64,000 bases of DNA from positions 682,001-746,000 of the forward strand of contig NZ_CP091056.1 of the NCBI RefSeq assembly GCF_021535045.1, written 5' to 3'. Under the pieces are notes generated by a model. It saw only the letters and a program-made list of their open reading frames with translations, was not told the DNA's origin and did not search any database. Below are positions 9,147-18,830 of this stretch, in pieces. The translations under genes and the position numbers were made by a program. Numbering within the stretch: the stretch's first letter is position 1; every line of letters starts with the position of its first letter. The DNA is from Ornithinimicrobium sp. INDO-MA30-4 (GTDB lineage: Bacteria; Actinomycetota; Actinomycetes; Actinomycetales; Dermatophilaceae).

Positions 9147-9710
9147 ATGAACCGGAGGATCCATGCACTCAAGCATGATGCACACGACACCAAGCTGTGG
9201 CTGCGCGAGGGCTTGAAGCCGTTGCGAAACATGGCCGGGCAGGTTCAAGAGATGGTCGCATCGAGCACGCCCCTTCACGCGGGGGCTGACATTCGTGCCG
9301 CAATCTTGTTGCTGCTCAGTGAGCAGCCTATGCACGGCTACCAACTCATTCGCGAGATATCTTCGCGCAGCGAAGGGCTGTGGCAACCGTCCCCGAGCGT
9401 TGTTTACCCCCAACTAGCGATGCTGGCCGACGAGGGCCTGGCCGTCGTTGAGCGCACCGATGGCAAAAAGCTATATCAACTGACCGACGAAGGCGAGGAA
9501 GCCGCTCGTCCGCTATTTGGTGTACCCGCGCCGTGGGCACCAGCGGATGACGAAGCCGGGGGCAGGCACAGCTATCAACGTGCGGCCACCCAATTAGCGC
9601 AGGCGGTTATCCAGCTCAAAGCGAGTGCCTCGCACCAGGAGGTTGATGCCGCCACCGAGGTCTTGCGCGATGCCCGCAGGCGTCTTTACGCGATCCTCGC
9701 CGAGGACTGA
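9147..9710 (+). CDS. PadR family transcriptional regulator
   Basis: DNA-binding repressor of 187 residues. After a ~45-residue leader comes the PadR winged helix: ADIRAAILLLLSEQPMHGYQ, then LIREISSRSEGLWQPSPSVVYPQL and LADEGLAVVERTDGKKLYQLTDEGE, the conserved recognition helix and wing. The C-terminal ~60 residues form the dimerisation helices typical of PadR subfamily 2. ATG at 9147; a start further downstream nearer ADIRAA would also fit the family. It sits 32 bases before the AarF kinase gene, so the two may be cotranscribed. The inducer and targets are unknown. Confidence 0.88.
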   Translation: MNRRIHALKHDAHDTKLWLREGLKPLRNMAGQVQEMVASSTPLHAGADIRAAILLLLSEQPMHGYQLIREISSRSEGLWQPSPSVVYPQLAMLADEGLAVVERTDGKKLYQLTDEGEEAARPLFGVPAPWAPADDEAGGRHSYQRAATQLAQAVIQLKASASHQEVDAATEVLRDARRRLYAILAED

Positions 9711-9742
9711 GCCATCGAAGACCTGCTGTTTATAACTGATCG

Positions 9743-11427
9743 ATGACCTCGTCCCAATTGCGTGCGCGCTATTGGCGCATCGTTTTCTTCTTTGCCCGAG
9801 TGACGGCTTCTTTCATTTGGTTTGAGATCGTCCTGCGTCGCCTCAAAATGGGCGGTTTTGTTGCCCGCACCAGAGCCGAACGGACGCGCAAGGCAGCTGC
9901 TCGGTTTCGAGTGTTGGCTATCTCGATGGGTGGTCTGATGATCAAGGTGGGGCAGTTCCTCTCCGCACGGCTGGATGTGTTGCCGCCAGAGGTGATCAAA
10001 GAATTAGCTGATCTGCAAGACGAAGTGCCGCCCGAAGAGTTCGTGGCGGTGCAGGCCGTGGCCGAGTCTGAGCTTGCCTTGCCGCTAAGCAAGCAGTTTG
10101 CGAGTTTCGATCGGGTGCCCTTGGCAGCTGCTTCACTAGGTCAAGTCCATCGAGCAACCTTGCTTGCCGGTGACGCAGCCGAAGTGGGATTCGCTGACGT
10201 CGTGGTCAAGGTGCAACGCCCCGACATTCAGCAAATTATTGAAGTCGATCTATCGGCATTGCGCACAGTTGGGGGCTGGTTAGAGCGCTATCGACCCATT
10301 CGAAACCGGGCCGACATTCGAGCCTTGATTGAAGAGTTTGCCAAGACGACGTTGGAGGAGGTGGACTACCTCGAAGAGGCCGTCAACTTGGATGCCTTTG
10401 CCGCCAACTTTGCCCAGGACCCTCGGGTTGCCACTCCGGCGGTCCTGTGGGAGCTCAGCGGGCGTCGGCTTCTCACCTTGCAGGATGTCTCGGCCATCAA
10501 ACTCACCGATCGTGACGCGGTGACTGCCGCCGGTATTGATCCGGTGGAGGTCGCTCAGGTCCTCGCTGACACGTTCTTGCAGCAGATCTTGATTGACGGC
10601 TTCTTTCACGCTGATCCACACCCCGGCAATATCTTCGTCACGCCTCGCACCGACTCATCAGCCGCAGACCTGGACTGGACGATGACGTTCATCGACTTCG
10701 GCATGTTTGGTCGCGTGCCCGAAGAGTTGCGTGGCGGTCTGCGCGACTTGCTGATCGCTGCAGGGTTGCGTGACAGCACCCGCTTTGTTGCCGGCCTGCA
10801 GCGGCTAGATCTTCTGCTGCCCAGCGCCGACCTGTGGCAAATCGAGTCTGCAGCTGAGCAGGTTTTTGACCGCTTCGGTGGACTGCGCATTGACGAGTTG
10901 CAGCAGATTGATCCCGAGGAATTGATTCGCTTCGGCTTGCAGTTCAGAGAACTACTGCTGGAGTTGCCATTTCAAGTCCCCAAGGACCTTCTCCTGCTTG
11001 GACGAGCCGTAGGCATCCTGTCAGGCAACTGCACAGCCCTCGATCCAGAATTTGATATCTGGGGCACGATCACCCCGTATGCGACGCAGCTGCTCGACGA
11101 AGATCGCTCAAGTCTGTCGGAGACGGTACAGAAGGAAGCCATCGAGTTAGGACGGCTAGCGCTAACCCTGCCGAGCCGCGCGGATCGAGTGCTAACCCTG
11201 GCTGAACGTGGACAACTCAAAGTTGATATGCCAGCGCTAGCCCGCAACTCGCGCGGCTGCAACGGTCTGCAGCCCGCACTAACGGGTTATTGATCTTTAG
11301 TGCCCTTCTGGTTTCGGGTGCCATCTTGTCCTCTGTAGACAAAGGCATTGGGCCGTGGTTGATAGGTCTCTCGCTGATCCCGGCGATATGGTCACTCGTG
11401 TTGGGGTTGCGCCGAGCTAAAGATTGA
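9743..11427 (+). CDS. ABC1/AarF/UbiB family kinase-like protein
   Basis: Membrane-associated atypical kinase of ~560 residues. Diagnostic motifs: the UbiB KxGQ motif IKVGQFLSARLDVLP (~residue 72), AAASLGQVHRA, the ATP lysine VVKVQRPDIQ, the catalytic HADPHPGNIF (~292) and FIDFGMFG (~315). A single base missing in CCGCAACTCG near 11245 (should be CGCCAACTCG) breaks the frame; on repair the chain continues with LLIFSALLVSGAIL and a second hydrophobic segment IGLSLIPAIWSLVLG, two C-terminal membrane spans ending LRRAKD. These spans are usual in the family. In ubiquinone-less actinobacteria the substrate is not known; lipid or isoprenoid metabolism is the common guess. Confidence 0.9.
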
Positions 11428-11480
11428 TGGCCATGAACCGGTGCAGGGTCTGTACCGGCCTGAGGTCGTAGGGTGGCGCC

Positions 11481-12811
11481 ATGGTCGATCAAACGATGAT
11501 TAATCCTGAAGACGAAGTGGTGCGGATCTGCCGAGAGCTGATCCAAATCGATACGAGCAACTACGGCGATGGCTCCGGGCCGGGGAGAAGGCCGCTGCCG
11601 ACTACGTGGTGGGTCTTCTTCGAGAAGTTGGTTTGGAGCCGATGGTCACTGAGTCTGACCCGGGGCGCACCAGTGTTGTTGTGCGGACACCTGGTCGTGA
11701 CTCTTCGCGGCCTGGGCTAGTCCTGCACGGACACCTCGACGTCGTCCCGGCTCAAGCCGAAGACTGGTCAGTCGACCCGTTCGCAGCAGTTGAGAAAGAC
11801 GGCATGATCTGGGGCCGCGGAGCCGTGGACATGAAGGACATGGACGCCATGCTGTTGGCCAACCTGCGCCACTTGGCCAGGACGGGGGAGAAGCCACCAC
11901 GAGACATCGTCTGGGCCTTCTTTGCCGACGAGGAGGCCGGCGGAGTCAAGGGCGCGGGCCATGTCGTGGCTAATCATCCCGAGTGGTTTGAGGGTTGCAC
12001 CGAAGCCATTAGTGAAGTCGGCGGCTACTCCGTCACGCTTCCGGACGCTGCCACTGGCGGCACCACCCGCGCCTACCTGTTGCAGACAGCTGAAAAGGGC
12101 ATCGCCTGGTTGCGCCTTAAGGCACACGGCCGCGCTGGTCACGGCTCAGTCCCAAACGACGAGAACGCTGTTGTCCGCCTGGCCGAAGCAATCGCACGGA
12201 TCAACGCACATGAGTGGCCTCGCACCTATATTGCCTCCGTGCAGGAACTGTTTGACGGCGTGGCCACGATCACCGGGCGCGACCTCGACTCAAAGGACCC
12301 CGAGGAGTTCCTTTCCCTATTGCGCGGAGCACGCCCCTTCGTTGAGGCGACCCTGCAAGACACCTCCAACTTCACCATGTTGGACAGCGGTTACAAGCAC
12401 AACGTCATCCCCCGGTTTGCAACGGCCGCGTTGGACTGCCGCTTCCTGCCGGGTCACGAAGAAGAGATCATGTCGCTGATTGCGGAGTTAGCCGGCGAGC
12501 ACGTCGAGATCGAGATCGTGCACAAGGACGTCGCGTTGGAGTCCGAGTCCGAAGGTGAACTCGTCGACTCCATGAAGGCAGCTTTGTTGAAGGAAGACCC
12601 CGGTGCTCGGGTATTGCCCTATTGCCTTTCCGGCGGCACCGATAACAAGCACCTTTCGCGGCTCGGCATCAACGGCTACGGCTTCGCTCCTCTGCGCCTG
12701 CCCGAAGACCTCGACTTTGTCGGTATGTTCCACGGGGTAGATGAGCGAGTGCCGGTTGACGCTCTCGAATTTGGGACACGAGTTTTGCGCCGCCTCATCC
12801 AGGACTGCTGA
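11481..12811 (+). CDS. M20 family metallopeptidase / amidohydrolase (dizinc)
   Basis: Cytosolic dizinc peptidase or deacylase of ~443 residues, related to acetylornithine deacetylase and DapE. Metal-site motifs: HGHLDVVP (~94), GRGAVDMKDMDA with the bridging Asp, and the general-base pair DEEAGG; the dimerisation insert contains GRAGHGSVP, and the last metal histidine lies in GMFHGVDERV. One frame break at 11582-11585 where GGGG should be GGGGG (restoring SGPGEKAAADYVVG). Actinobacterial M20/M25/M40 proteins of this length act on varied small peptides or N-acyl amino acids, so the exact substrate is open. Confidence 0.87.
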
Positions 12812-12817
12812 GGAGGG

Positions 12818-13003
12818 CTAGAGCGTGCGGCGCACCCGGATGATCTTGCGACGAAGCCAGGTGCGACGCATGCCGCCCAAGTAGAGCCGTACGCGGTAAA
12901 GCTCCCAGTGCCCATATTCGGCTTGCTCCGCTAGGGCCCGTCGCACATCCGAGCGGCTCGTCTCGCGCGGAAACGTGAGTGTCTGGAACTCGTATTCAGT
13001 CAT
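12818..13003 (-). CDS. DUF5703 family small protein
   Basis: 61 residues, starting MTEYEFQTLTFPRETSR and containing AEQAEYGHWELYRVRLYLGG then RRTWLRRKIIRVRRT, the hallmark tail of DUF5703 proteins from Actinobacteria. Basic C-terminus, soluble, function unknown. An in-frame ATG lies upstream at 13061-13063, but the family begins at the EYE motif, so I chose 13003. It converges with the M20 gene (6-base gap) and diverges from the acidic-protein gene. Confidence 0.8.
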   Translation of the reverse strand: MTEYEFQTLTFPRETSRSDVRRALAEQAEYGHWELYRVRLYLGGMRRTWLRRKIIRVRRTL

Positions 13004-13112
13004 GAGAGTCCTATCTTGAGTCGCATCGACTGCCCAATGCAACAGAGGTGCCTGGTTGATCATTCCTGGCCCGCCCCTCGTCGTGCACAGCGATCTGGGA
13101 TAGCGTCACAAC

Positions 13113-13448
13113 ATGAATAGTGAGCCGCGCGCAGCGCTATTGGAACTGGTCGCAGCACTTGAGGCGCACCTCACCCTCGCCGAGCAGGAGGTGGGGGAGC
13201 ATTCGCCAGACCTGTTGAGCGCATACCAGCGCATCGCTGACACATTCATGACCTACGACGACGCACTCTTAAGCGCGTTTGGCGAGGTCACGCCTCTTGA
13301 TATCTACTCCGAGGACGATGACGACGGGGAGTTTGACGATGACGATGTCGAGCTAGTGGACCCGGATGATTTAGGCCCGGATGACCTCGACGACAACCTT
13401 GACGATGACGTTGAAGACGAAGAAACGGAAGAGGACAAAACACAATGA
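13113..13448 (+). CDS. Highly acidic conserved actinobacterial protein
   Basis: 111 residues, intact. Residues 1-65 look like a helical bundle (ALLELVAALEAHLTLAEQEV...), whereas 66-111 are almost all Asp and Glu (DDDDGEFDDDDVELVDPDD...). Similar primosome-like small proteins stand beside LLM oxidoreductase genes in related bacteria, but I assign no function. The ATG of the following gene overlaps its stop (ATGA), so it is cotranslated with the LLM protein. The acidic tail could mimic nucleic acid or bind cations; this is speculation. Confidence 0.72.
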   Translation: MNSEPRAALLELVAALEAHLTLAEQEVGEHSPDLLSAYQRIADTFMTYDDALLSAFGEVTPLDIYSEDDDDGEFDDDDVELVDPDDLGPDDLDDNLDDDVEDEETEEDKTQ

Positions 13449-14489
13449 AGCTAGGCATTAGCTGCGGGTTCTGGGGGATGGGCCGGGACGCAGACAATCT
13501 CGCGTTGGCTCAGCGCGCCGACGAGTTGGGTGTCGACGTCTTTTGGGCCTCTGAAGCCTACGGACCCGATGCCGCTAGCGTCTTGGCCTGGGTGGGAGCA
13601 CAAACCAAGAACATCGGGCTCGGTGCAGGGGTGCTGCAGATCCCTGGTCGCACGCCAGCGATGACCGCGATGACAGCGGGCAGCATCGACAACCTCAGCG
13701 GCGGCCGCTTCCGGTTGGGGCTAGGCGTTAGTGGCCCGCAGGTGTCTGAAGGGTGGCACGGGGTGGGGTTCGCCAAACCGCTGGGCCGCACCCGCGAGTA
13801 TGTTTCGATCGTCCGCTCTGCTCTGGATCGCAAGCCAGTCTCGTATGAGGGGGAGCACTTCACCTTGCCCCTCCCAGATGGGGCCGGTAAAGCCTTGCGC
13901 CTCAACATCGTGCCGAACAAGCACCGCGTGCCGATCTACCTCGCGGCGGTCGGCCCGAAAAACTTGGAGCTTGCTGGTGAGTTAGCCGATGGCTGGTTGG
14001 GTGTATTCGTGTCCCCCGAGTATTTGGATGAGCAGATAGAGGGCCTCAAGCGTGGACAGGCGCGCCGGGCTGAAGCTCCTGAACACTTCGAAGTCGACGC
14101 GACCGTCCCGATCGCGGTTGGTGAAGACCTTGGTCGTTGCGCCTCGCTGATTGCCCCTATGCTGCGCTCTACGTCGGGGGATGGGCTCAAGGGAGCACAA
14201 CTTCTATAACGCTCTGGCGTGCCGGATGGGCTACGAGGAGGCGGCCGCAGAGGTGCAGAATCTGTATCTCGACAAGAAGTGGCGCGAGGCCGCGGCGGCG
14301 ATGCCGCAGCAGTTCATTGATGACACCAGCCTGCTGGGCAGTGGTACGCGTCTGGTCGAGCGGATGCAGCGCTACGCCGATGCGGGAGTGACCACCTTGA
14401 CGATCGCTCCATGGGGCGAAACTCTGGCCGCTCGCGTGGAGGCGCTTGAGGCCGCGGTCGAGGCTGCAACAAAGGTCAAGGATCTCTGA
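13445..14489 (+). CDS. LLM class F420-dependent oxidoreductase
   Basis: TIM-barrel flavin/F420 enzyme of the luciferase-like monooxygenase superfamily, ~347 residues. N-terminal MKLGISCGFWGMGRDADN, then GVDVFWASEAYGPDAASVL and GAGVLQIPGRTPAMTAMTA (non-prolyl cis region) and FRLGLGVSGPQVSEGWHGV, typical of F420 binders. Two frame breaks close together: one near 14137-14140 (before LADCPYAALYVGG) and one at 14176-14180 where a run of five G should be six (restoring GGMGSREHNFY). The stop overlaps the next ATG by one base. Substrate unknown. Confidence 0.87.
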
Positions 14490-15198
14490 TGGCGATCTTG
14501 GTGTTGATGAGGCATGGACGCACCACTGCCAACGCGAGCGGCACTTTGGCCGGTTGGACCCCGGGCATTGGTCTTGACGATGTCGGCAAGGACCAGGCAA
14601 AACGGGTCGCCGAGCGGCTGCGGGGCACGCGGCTGACGATGGCGGCTTTGAGCCCTTGCAGCGCTGCCAGGAGACTGGTGAAACGGTGCTCCGGCACCAA
14701 GAGTTCCAAGTGGAAACGCGCACGGTCGAGGGCATCGGCGAGGCTAAGTACGGAGCCTGGACTGGCCGTCCACTCAAAGAACTGTCCAAGGAGTCGCTCT
14801 GGAAAGACGTACAGAGCGCGCCCAGCACGGTCACCTATCCACCGAGTGACGACTTTGAGAATGAGTCAATGTCCGCGATGCAGCAACGAGCCGTGGCTGC
14901 CATCAAATCGGCCGATGCGGAGGTCGAGAAGGCTGCAGGCCCCGGCGGCGTGTGGCTTGCGGTAAGTCATGGCGACGTCATCAAGGCTATTTTGGCTGAG
15001 GCAGTGGGCACCAATCTGGACGATTTTCAGCGCATCGTGGTTGACCCCGCCTCAGTCAGCATCATCCGCTACACGTCGGACCGCTCATATGTGGTGCGGA
15101 TGAACGACACTGGCTCCGATGAGATCGACCTGCAGGGCCTCAGTAAAGCCGCCAGCACTGAGCAGGACGCCGCGGTGGGTGGGGGAGCCGGGCACTGA
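14489..15198 (+). CDS. Histidine phosphatase (MSMEG_4193-type phosphoglycerate mutase-like)
   Basis: Phosphatase of ~236 residues with the RHG catalytic motif at the start (LMRHGRTTANASG) and the second histidine in VSHGDVIKAIL. The substrate loop SPLQRCQETGE is rebuilt by adding one C at 14653-14655 (ALSPLQRC). The context, with LLM upstream and DUF3090, SCO1664 and mshC downstream, is the standard actinobacterial arrangement for this subfamily. The physiological substrate is not known. Confidence 0.86.
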
Positions 15199-15232
15199 CG
15201 GCAGTTTCTCGGGCCAGGATTAGGCTGGGGGT

Positions 15233-15764
15233 ATGCCAATGATCGATTTTGAGCCTCCCGAGCGCTTTGTCGCTGACACAGTCGGCCCTCCCGGGCAGCG
15301 TGCCTTCTTTTGCAAGCCACCCAGGGCTCACACATAGTCACGGTTTCTTTGGAAAAGGAACAGGTGCGACTGCTGGGGAGAGCATTGGCGAGATGCTCGA
15401 CAACGTTGCTCCCGAGGTTGGGTCAGAGTTGGCCGGTGAAGCGGTCGCTGACAACGCGCCGCTCGATACCCCAATCGAAGAAGACTTCCGCGTCCAACGG
15501 CTTAGCTTGGCCTGGGACGAGGAGCACAAGTCGGTCGTTGTGGAAGCACACGACGGCGAAGACGATGAGACCGACGAAGAAGGTGCCTCGAGCACCTCAA
15601 TGATGCAAAGCCTGCGAGTTCATCTCAGCCCAGCATTTGCCCGTGCCTTCTCGCAACGCTGTGCGCGCGCTGTTGAGGGTGGTCGGCCAAACTGTCCGTT
15701 CTGTGGCAACCCGCTTGATCCCAGTGGACACATCTGCCCCCGAGCCAACGGCTACCGTCGGTGA
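15233..15764 (+). CDS. DUF3090 protein with C-terminal zinc ribbon
   Basis: About 177 residues. It starts [28 protein letters not shown] and contains [16 protein letters not shown], the DUF3090 core, followed by an acidic middle. The end [17 protein letters not shown] looks like a Cys4 zinc ribbon. Two breaks: TTTT at 15308-15311 needs one more T, and GCGAG near 15390 needs one more G. The stop overlaps the GTG of the next gene (four bases), which links it to the kinase-like SCO1664 protein. Function unknown; the pairing is widely conserved in Actinobacteria. Confidence 0.83.
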
Positions 15765-16571
15765 CCTCGGCTCCTGTGCCGGAGTGGCTAGCAACAGCCA
15801 CGATGGAAATCGAGGATCGCTGCGGGAAGCCTCCAACGTCACGTTGCGCGTGCAGTTTCACGACGGTGACCAGGAGCGGGCGCTGGCGAAGGCGGTCTAC
15901 AAACCCATTCAAGGTGAGCGGCCGCTGGACGACTTCCCCGAGGGGACGCTAGCGGGGCGCGAGGTCACCGCATACCTAGTCAGCGAATGGGGCGGCTGGG
16001 GTCTGGTGCCGCCCACGATTCTGCGTGATGGCCCGCTGGGTCTGGGATCAGTTCAAGTGTGGGTAGAAGTTGACGATTCCCTGGCGGGGCCGGCTTCTGG
16101 CCTTCTCGATGTCTTCCCGCCCGAAGGATTGGATGAGGGTTGGCTGCCCTTGGTCCAGGCACAAGGGCCAAGGGTGAGCCCCTGGTTGTGGCGCACGCCG
16201 ACCATGAGCAGTTGGCGTCCTTGGCCGTTCTTGATGCGGTGCTCAACAACGCGGACCGCAAAGCTGCTCACATTGCGCTAGATCCGCAGGGCCGCCTCTG
16301 GGGATTCGACCACGGGCTGTGTGCTCACGACGAGCCAAAGTTGCGCAGCGTGCTGTGGGGCTGGGCTGGACAAAAGATCCCGGATGCTGACGTGGCACGC
16401 CTGCAACAACTACACGACCACCTCAACAACGGTGGCAGACGTGAGCTGTTGAGCTATCTGGACGAAGCCGAGGTCGAGGAATTAGCCGTCCGTGCTGATC
16501 TTCTACTTTCCGATCCGGTCTTTCCTGCCCTGCCAACCGATCGCTATCCGTTGCCCTGGCCATTGTGGTGA
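15761..16571 (+). CDS. SCO1664 family kinase-like protein
   Basis: About 270 residues with a phosphatidylinositol-kinase/HipA-like fold. Visible catalytic-like motifs: [12 protein letters not shown] (ATP lysine), [14 protein letters not shown] (catalytic Asp/Asn) and GFDHGLCAH (DFG-equivalent). Two one-base breaks: near 15813 (GAGGAT should be GAGGGAT, giving [12 protein letters not shown]) and near 16165-16175. GTG start overlaps the DUF3090 stop. It precedes mshC by 54 bases. No substrate is known; note the parallel with the HipA-like/DUF3037 pair at 5693-6860. Confidence 0.84.
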
Positions 16572-16625
16572 CGAGAGTGCGCTCCCGTGGCGCGATCTGC
16601 TAGTCGTCCCGGTTAGGCTTGTGGA

Positions 16626-17903
16626 GTGAAAGCCTGGAACTCCGTCCCCGTGCCCCGTCTCGCCGGAGCAGTGCAGCCACTGCGGGTCTTTGACACCGCC
16701 ACCGGGCAGTTGACTACCGTTCATCCCGAGGATGGACAGGCTGGTTTGTATGTCTGTGGCATCACCCCCTACGACGCCACTCACATGGGCCACGCCGCCA
16801 CCTACGTCACCTTTGACTTGGTGAATCGCCTTTGGCGAGATGGTGGTCTGAGCGTCAACTACGTGCAGAACGTCACGGACGTCGACGAGCCGTTGCTAGA
16901 ACGTGCCGAGCGCGATGGTGTTGCCTGGCAGGACTTGGCTGCTGGTGAGATTGCGCTGTTCTTTGAAGACATGGAAGCCCTACGAGTCTTGGCGCCACGA
17001 CACTACGTTGGCGCGGTAGAAGGCATCCCCGACGACGTCTCTGCTGTCGAGCAATTGGTGGCCACCGGAGCGGCGTACTTCGTGCCAGTGCCCGAGGGCG
17101 CCGTCGATCCCGCAGCCCGAGGTGACGTCTACCTGGACCTATCTCAACAGCCTGGTTTTGGCTCGGTCTCTGGTTGGACCCGACCCGAGATGATGGCGGT
17201 GTTCGCAGATCGCGGTGGCGACCCGGATCGCGCTGGCAAGCGCGACCAACTTGACCCACTGCTCTGGCGCGCAGCTCGCCAGGGTGAGCCGTCTTGGCCT
17301 GGGGGCGACTTGGGCGACGGCCGTCCCGGCTGGCACATCGAGTGTTCGACCATTGCGTTGCGCTACCTCGGGGCAACCTTCCAGTTGCAGGGTGGCGGCA
17401 AAGACCTGACCTTCCCGCACCACGAGATGTCGGCGACGCAAGCGTGCGCTTTGACGGGTCGGAATGCATTTGCTCAGGCGTATGTGCACCAGGCGATGGT
17501 CGGTCTTGAAGGCGAAAAGATGAGCAAATCCAAGGGCAACTTGGTCTTGGTGTCGCGGCTTCGCCGGCAGGGCGTTGACCCGCTGGCTATCCGGTTGGCT
17601 TTGTTGGGTCATCACTACCGCAACGAGTGGTCCTGGACCGATCAGGACCTCGAAGCCGCGACGGAGCGCCTGGCCCAGTGGCGGGCGGCTGCTCAAGTGG
17701 CTCAGTCGACGACGCCAGCCAACACAGACGTTGTCACTCAGGTCATCACGGACGTCCGAACGCGCCTCACTGACGACTTGGACTCACCTGGCGCCGTTGA
17801 GGTCGTTGACGCGTGGGCCAACGCCACGGCGAGCGATTCATCGCAGGCCGGTGGCAGCGACATCGTTGAGGCCATTGACGCCCTGCTGGGCATTAAGCTT
17901 TAG
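16626..17903 (+). CDS. mshC: L-cysteine:1D-myo-inositol 2-amino-2-deoxy-alpha-D-glucopyranoside ligase
   Basis: Intact 425-residue enzyme of mycothiol synthesis: it activates cysteine with ATP and ligates it to GlcN-inositol. It is a cysteinyl-tRNA synthetase paralogue and shows the zinc/HIGH region LYVCGITPYDATHMGHA (~45-60), VTDVDEPLLERA, the zinc ligand region GWHIECSTIALRYLG, HHEMSATQACALTG and the KMSKSKGN loop (~300). Length and the lack of a tRNA anticodon domain separate it from CysS. GTG start. Presence marks a mycothiol-producing actinobacterium. PAC2 on the other strand follows, as in related genomes. Confidence 0.95.
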   Translation: MKAWNSVPVPRLAGAVQPLRVFDTATGQLTTVHPEDGQAGLYVCGITPYDATHMGHAATYVTFDLVNRLWRDGGLSVNYVQNVTDVDEPLLERAERDGVAWQDLAAGEIALFFEDMEALRVLAPRHYVGAVEGIPDDVSAVEQLVATGAAYFVPVPEGAVDPAARGDVYLDLSQQPGFGSVSGWTRPEMMAVFADRGGDPDRAGKRDQLDPLLWRAARQGEPSWPGGDLGDGRPGWHIECSTIALRYLGATFQLQGGGKDLTFPHHEMSATQACALTGRNAFAQAYVHQAMVGLEGEKMSKSKGNLVLVSRLRRQGVDPLAIRLALLGHHYRNEWSWTDQDLEAATERLAQWRAAAQVAQSTTPANTDVVTQVITDVRTRLTDDLDSPGAVEVVDAWANATASDSSQAGGSDIVEAIDALLGIKL

Positions 17904-17913
17904 GGCGGGGCCC

Positions 17914-18765
17914 TCACGCCGGGTCGGTGTCTCGTTTGCGTAGATAGCGCTCAAACTCGCGAGCGATTGCCTCACCGCTTGCTTCGGGCAGCTCGGTCTC
18001 TGACTGCTGGGCTTCGAGGGCGCGGACGTATTCTGCGATTTCATCGTCGGTCTCGGCGAGTTGGTTCACTCCGCGCTCCCAAGCCCGGGCGGCTTCGGTG
18101 ACTTCACCGTCGTCAATAACAATGCCCAGCAGATCTTGGAGTCGCCCCAACAGCGACAACGTGGCCTTTGGCGAAGGAGCGCTGCCAGCGTAGTGCGGAA
18201 TCCCGGCCCACAGAGACAAAGTCGGCAACCCCATTCGGTGGGCATGATCGCTGATCACGCCAATCACTCCGGTAGGACCCTGATAAGTGCTGCGGTCGAC
18301 CTCATCGCCTTCGCTGTGCAGCGATTCTTCTTCGCTGCTCACACCAACCGGGATGGGTCGGGTGTGCGGCACATCCGAAAGCAGGCCGCCTAACGTGATG
18401 ACCATCTCGACATCCAAGCCTTCCAGATAGTCAACGATCTCGTTGGTGAAACTGCGCCACTTCACCGAGGGCTCGATGCCCTGAATGAGGACTACATCGC
18501 GGTCCAGGGGAGTGTAACGGGCCACGAGAATGCGCGTGCTTGGCCAACGAATCGAACTGACCCCTGCAATGCGCACCACGTGGGGGCGATTGACCTGAAA
18601 GTCGTAGTAGTCCTCTGGATCGACCATGGCGACCTCTTGGGCGGCCCAGACCTGGCTGAGATGCCGAATCACACCACTGGCAGACTCACCAGCATCATTC
18701 CAACCAGCGAAGGCTGCTAGCACGATGGGCTCTTTAAGCGGGCCGATCTCCGATAGTTCAATCAA
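17914..18765 (-). CDS. PAC2 family protein
   Basis: Intact 283-residue soluble protein. It starts MIELSEIGPLKEPIVLAAF then GWNDAGESASGVIRHL, and contains YYDFQVNRPHV, DVVLIQGIEPSVKW and VEMVITLGGLLSDVPHTRP, the PAC2 (proteasome assembly chaperone 2-like) family pattern. In bacteria the fold resembles purine nucleoside phosphorylase and the role is unresolved. The name does not imply a proteasome link, which is worth stressing because this locus appears to lack a 20S proteasome. It converges with mshC. Confidence 0.9.
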   Translation of the reverse strand: MIELSEIGPLKEPIVLAAFAGWNDAGESASGVIRHLSQVWAAQEVAMVDPEDYYDFQVNRPHVVRIAGVSSIRWPSTRILVARYTPLDRDVVLIQGIEPSVKWRSFTNEIVDYLEGLDVEMVITLGGLLSDVPHTRPIPVGVSSEEESLHSEGDEVDRSTYQGPTGVIGVISDHAHRMGLPTLSLWAGIPHYAGSAPSPKATLSLLGRLQDLLGIVIDDGEVTEAARAWERGVNQLAETDDEIAEYVRALEAQQSETELPEASGEAIAREFERYLRKRDTDPA

Positions 18766-18830
18766 AGCCGGGCCACCTCCTCAATAGTGTCGCTAACCAC
18801 ACCCTACGGCGGGGACCGTAGGATCGCGGT

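Noticed and set aside
14187-14834. Minus-strand frame of ~215 codons opposite the LLM and phosphatase genes
   Set aside because: Both opposite-strand genes have clear family motifs here; this one has none and low-complexity Ser/Arg/Cys composition.
16873-17469. Minus-strand frame of ~198 codons within mshC
   Set aside because: mshC is intact and conserved across the whole interval; the antisense frame is Arg/Ser rich with no motif.
17914-18765. Taking the PAC2 gene as evidence of a proteasome
   Set aside because: Bacterial PAC2 proteins are named by fold similarity; they are common in genomes irrespective of a 20S proteasome.
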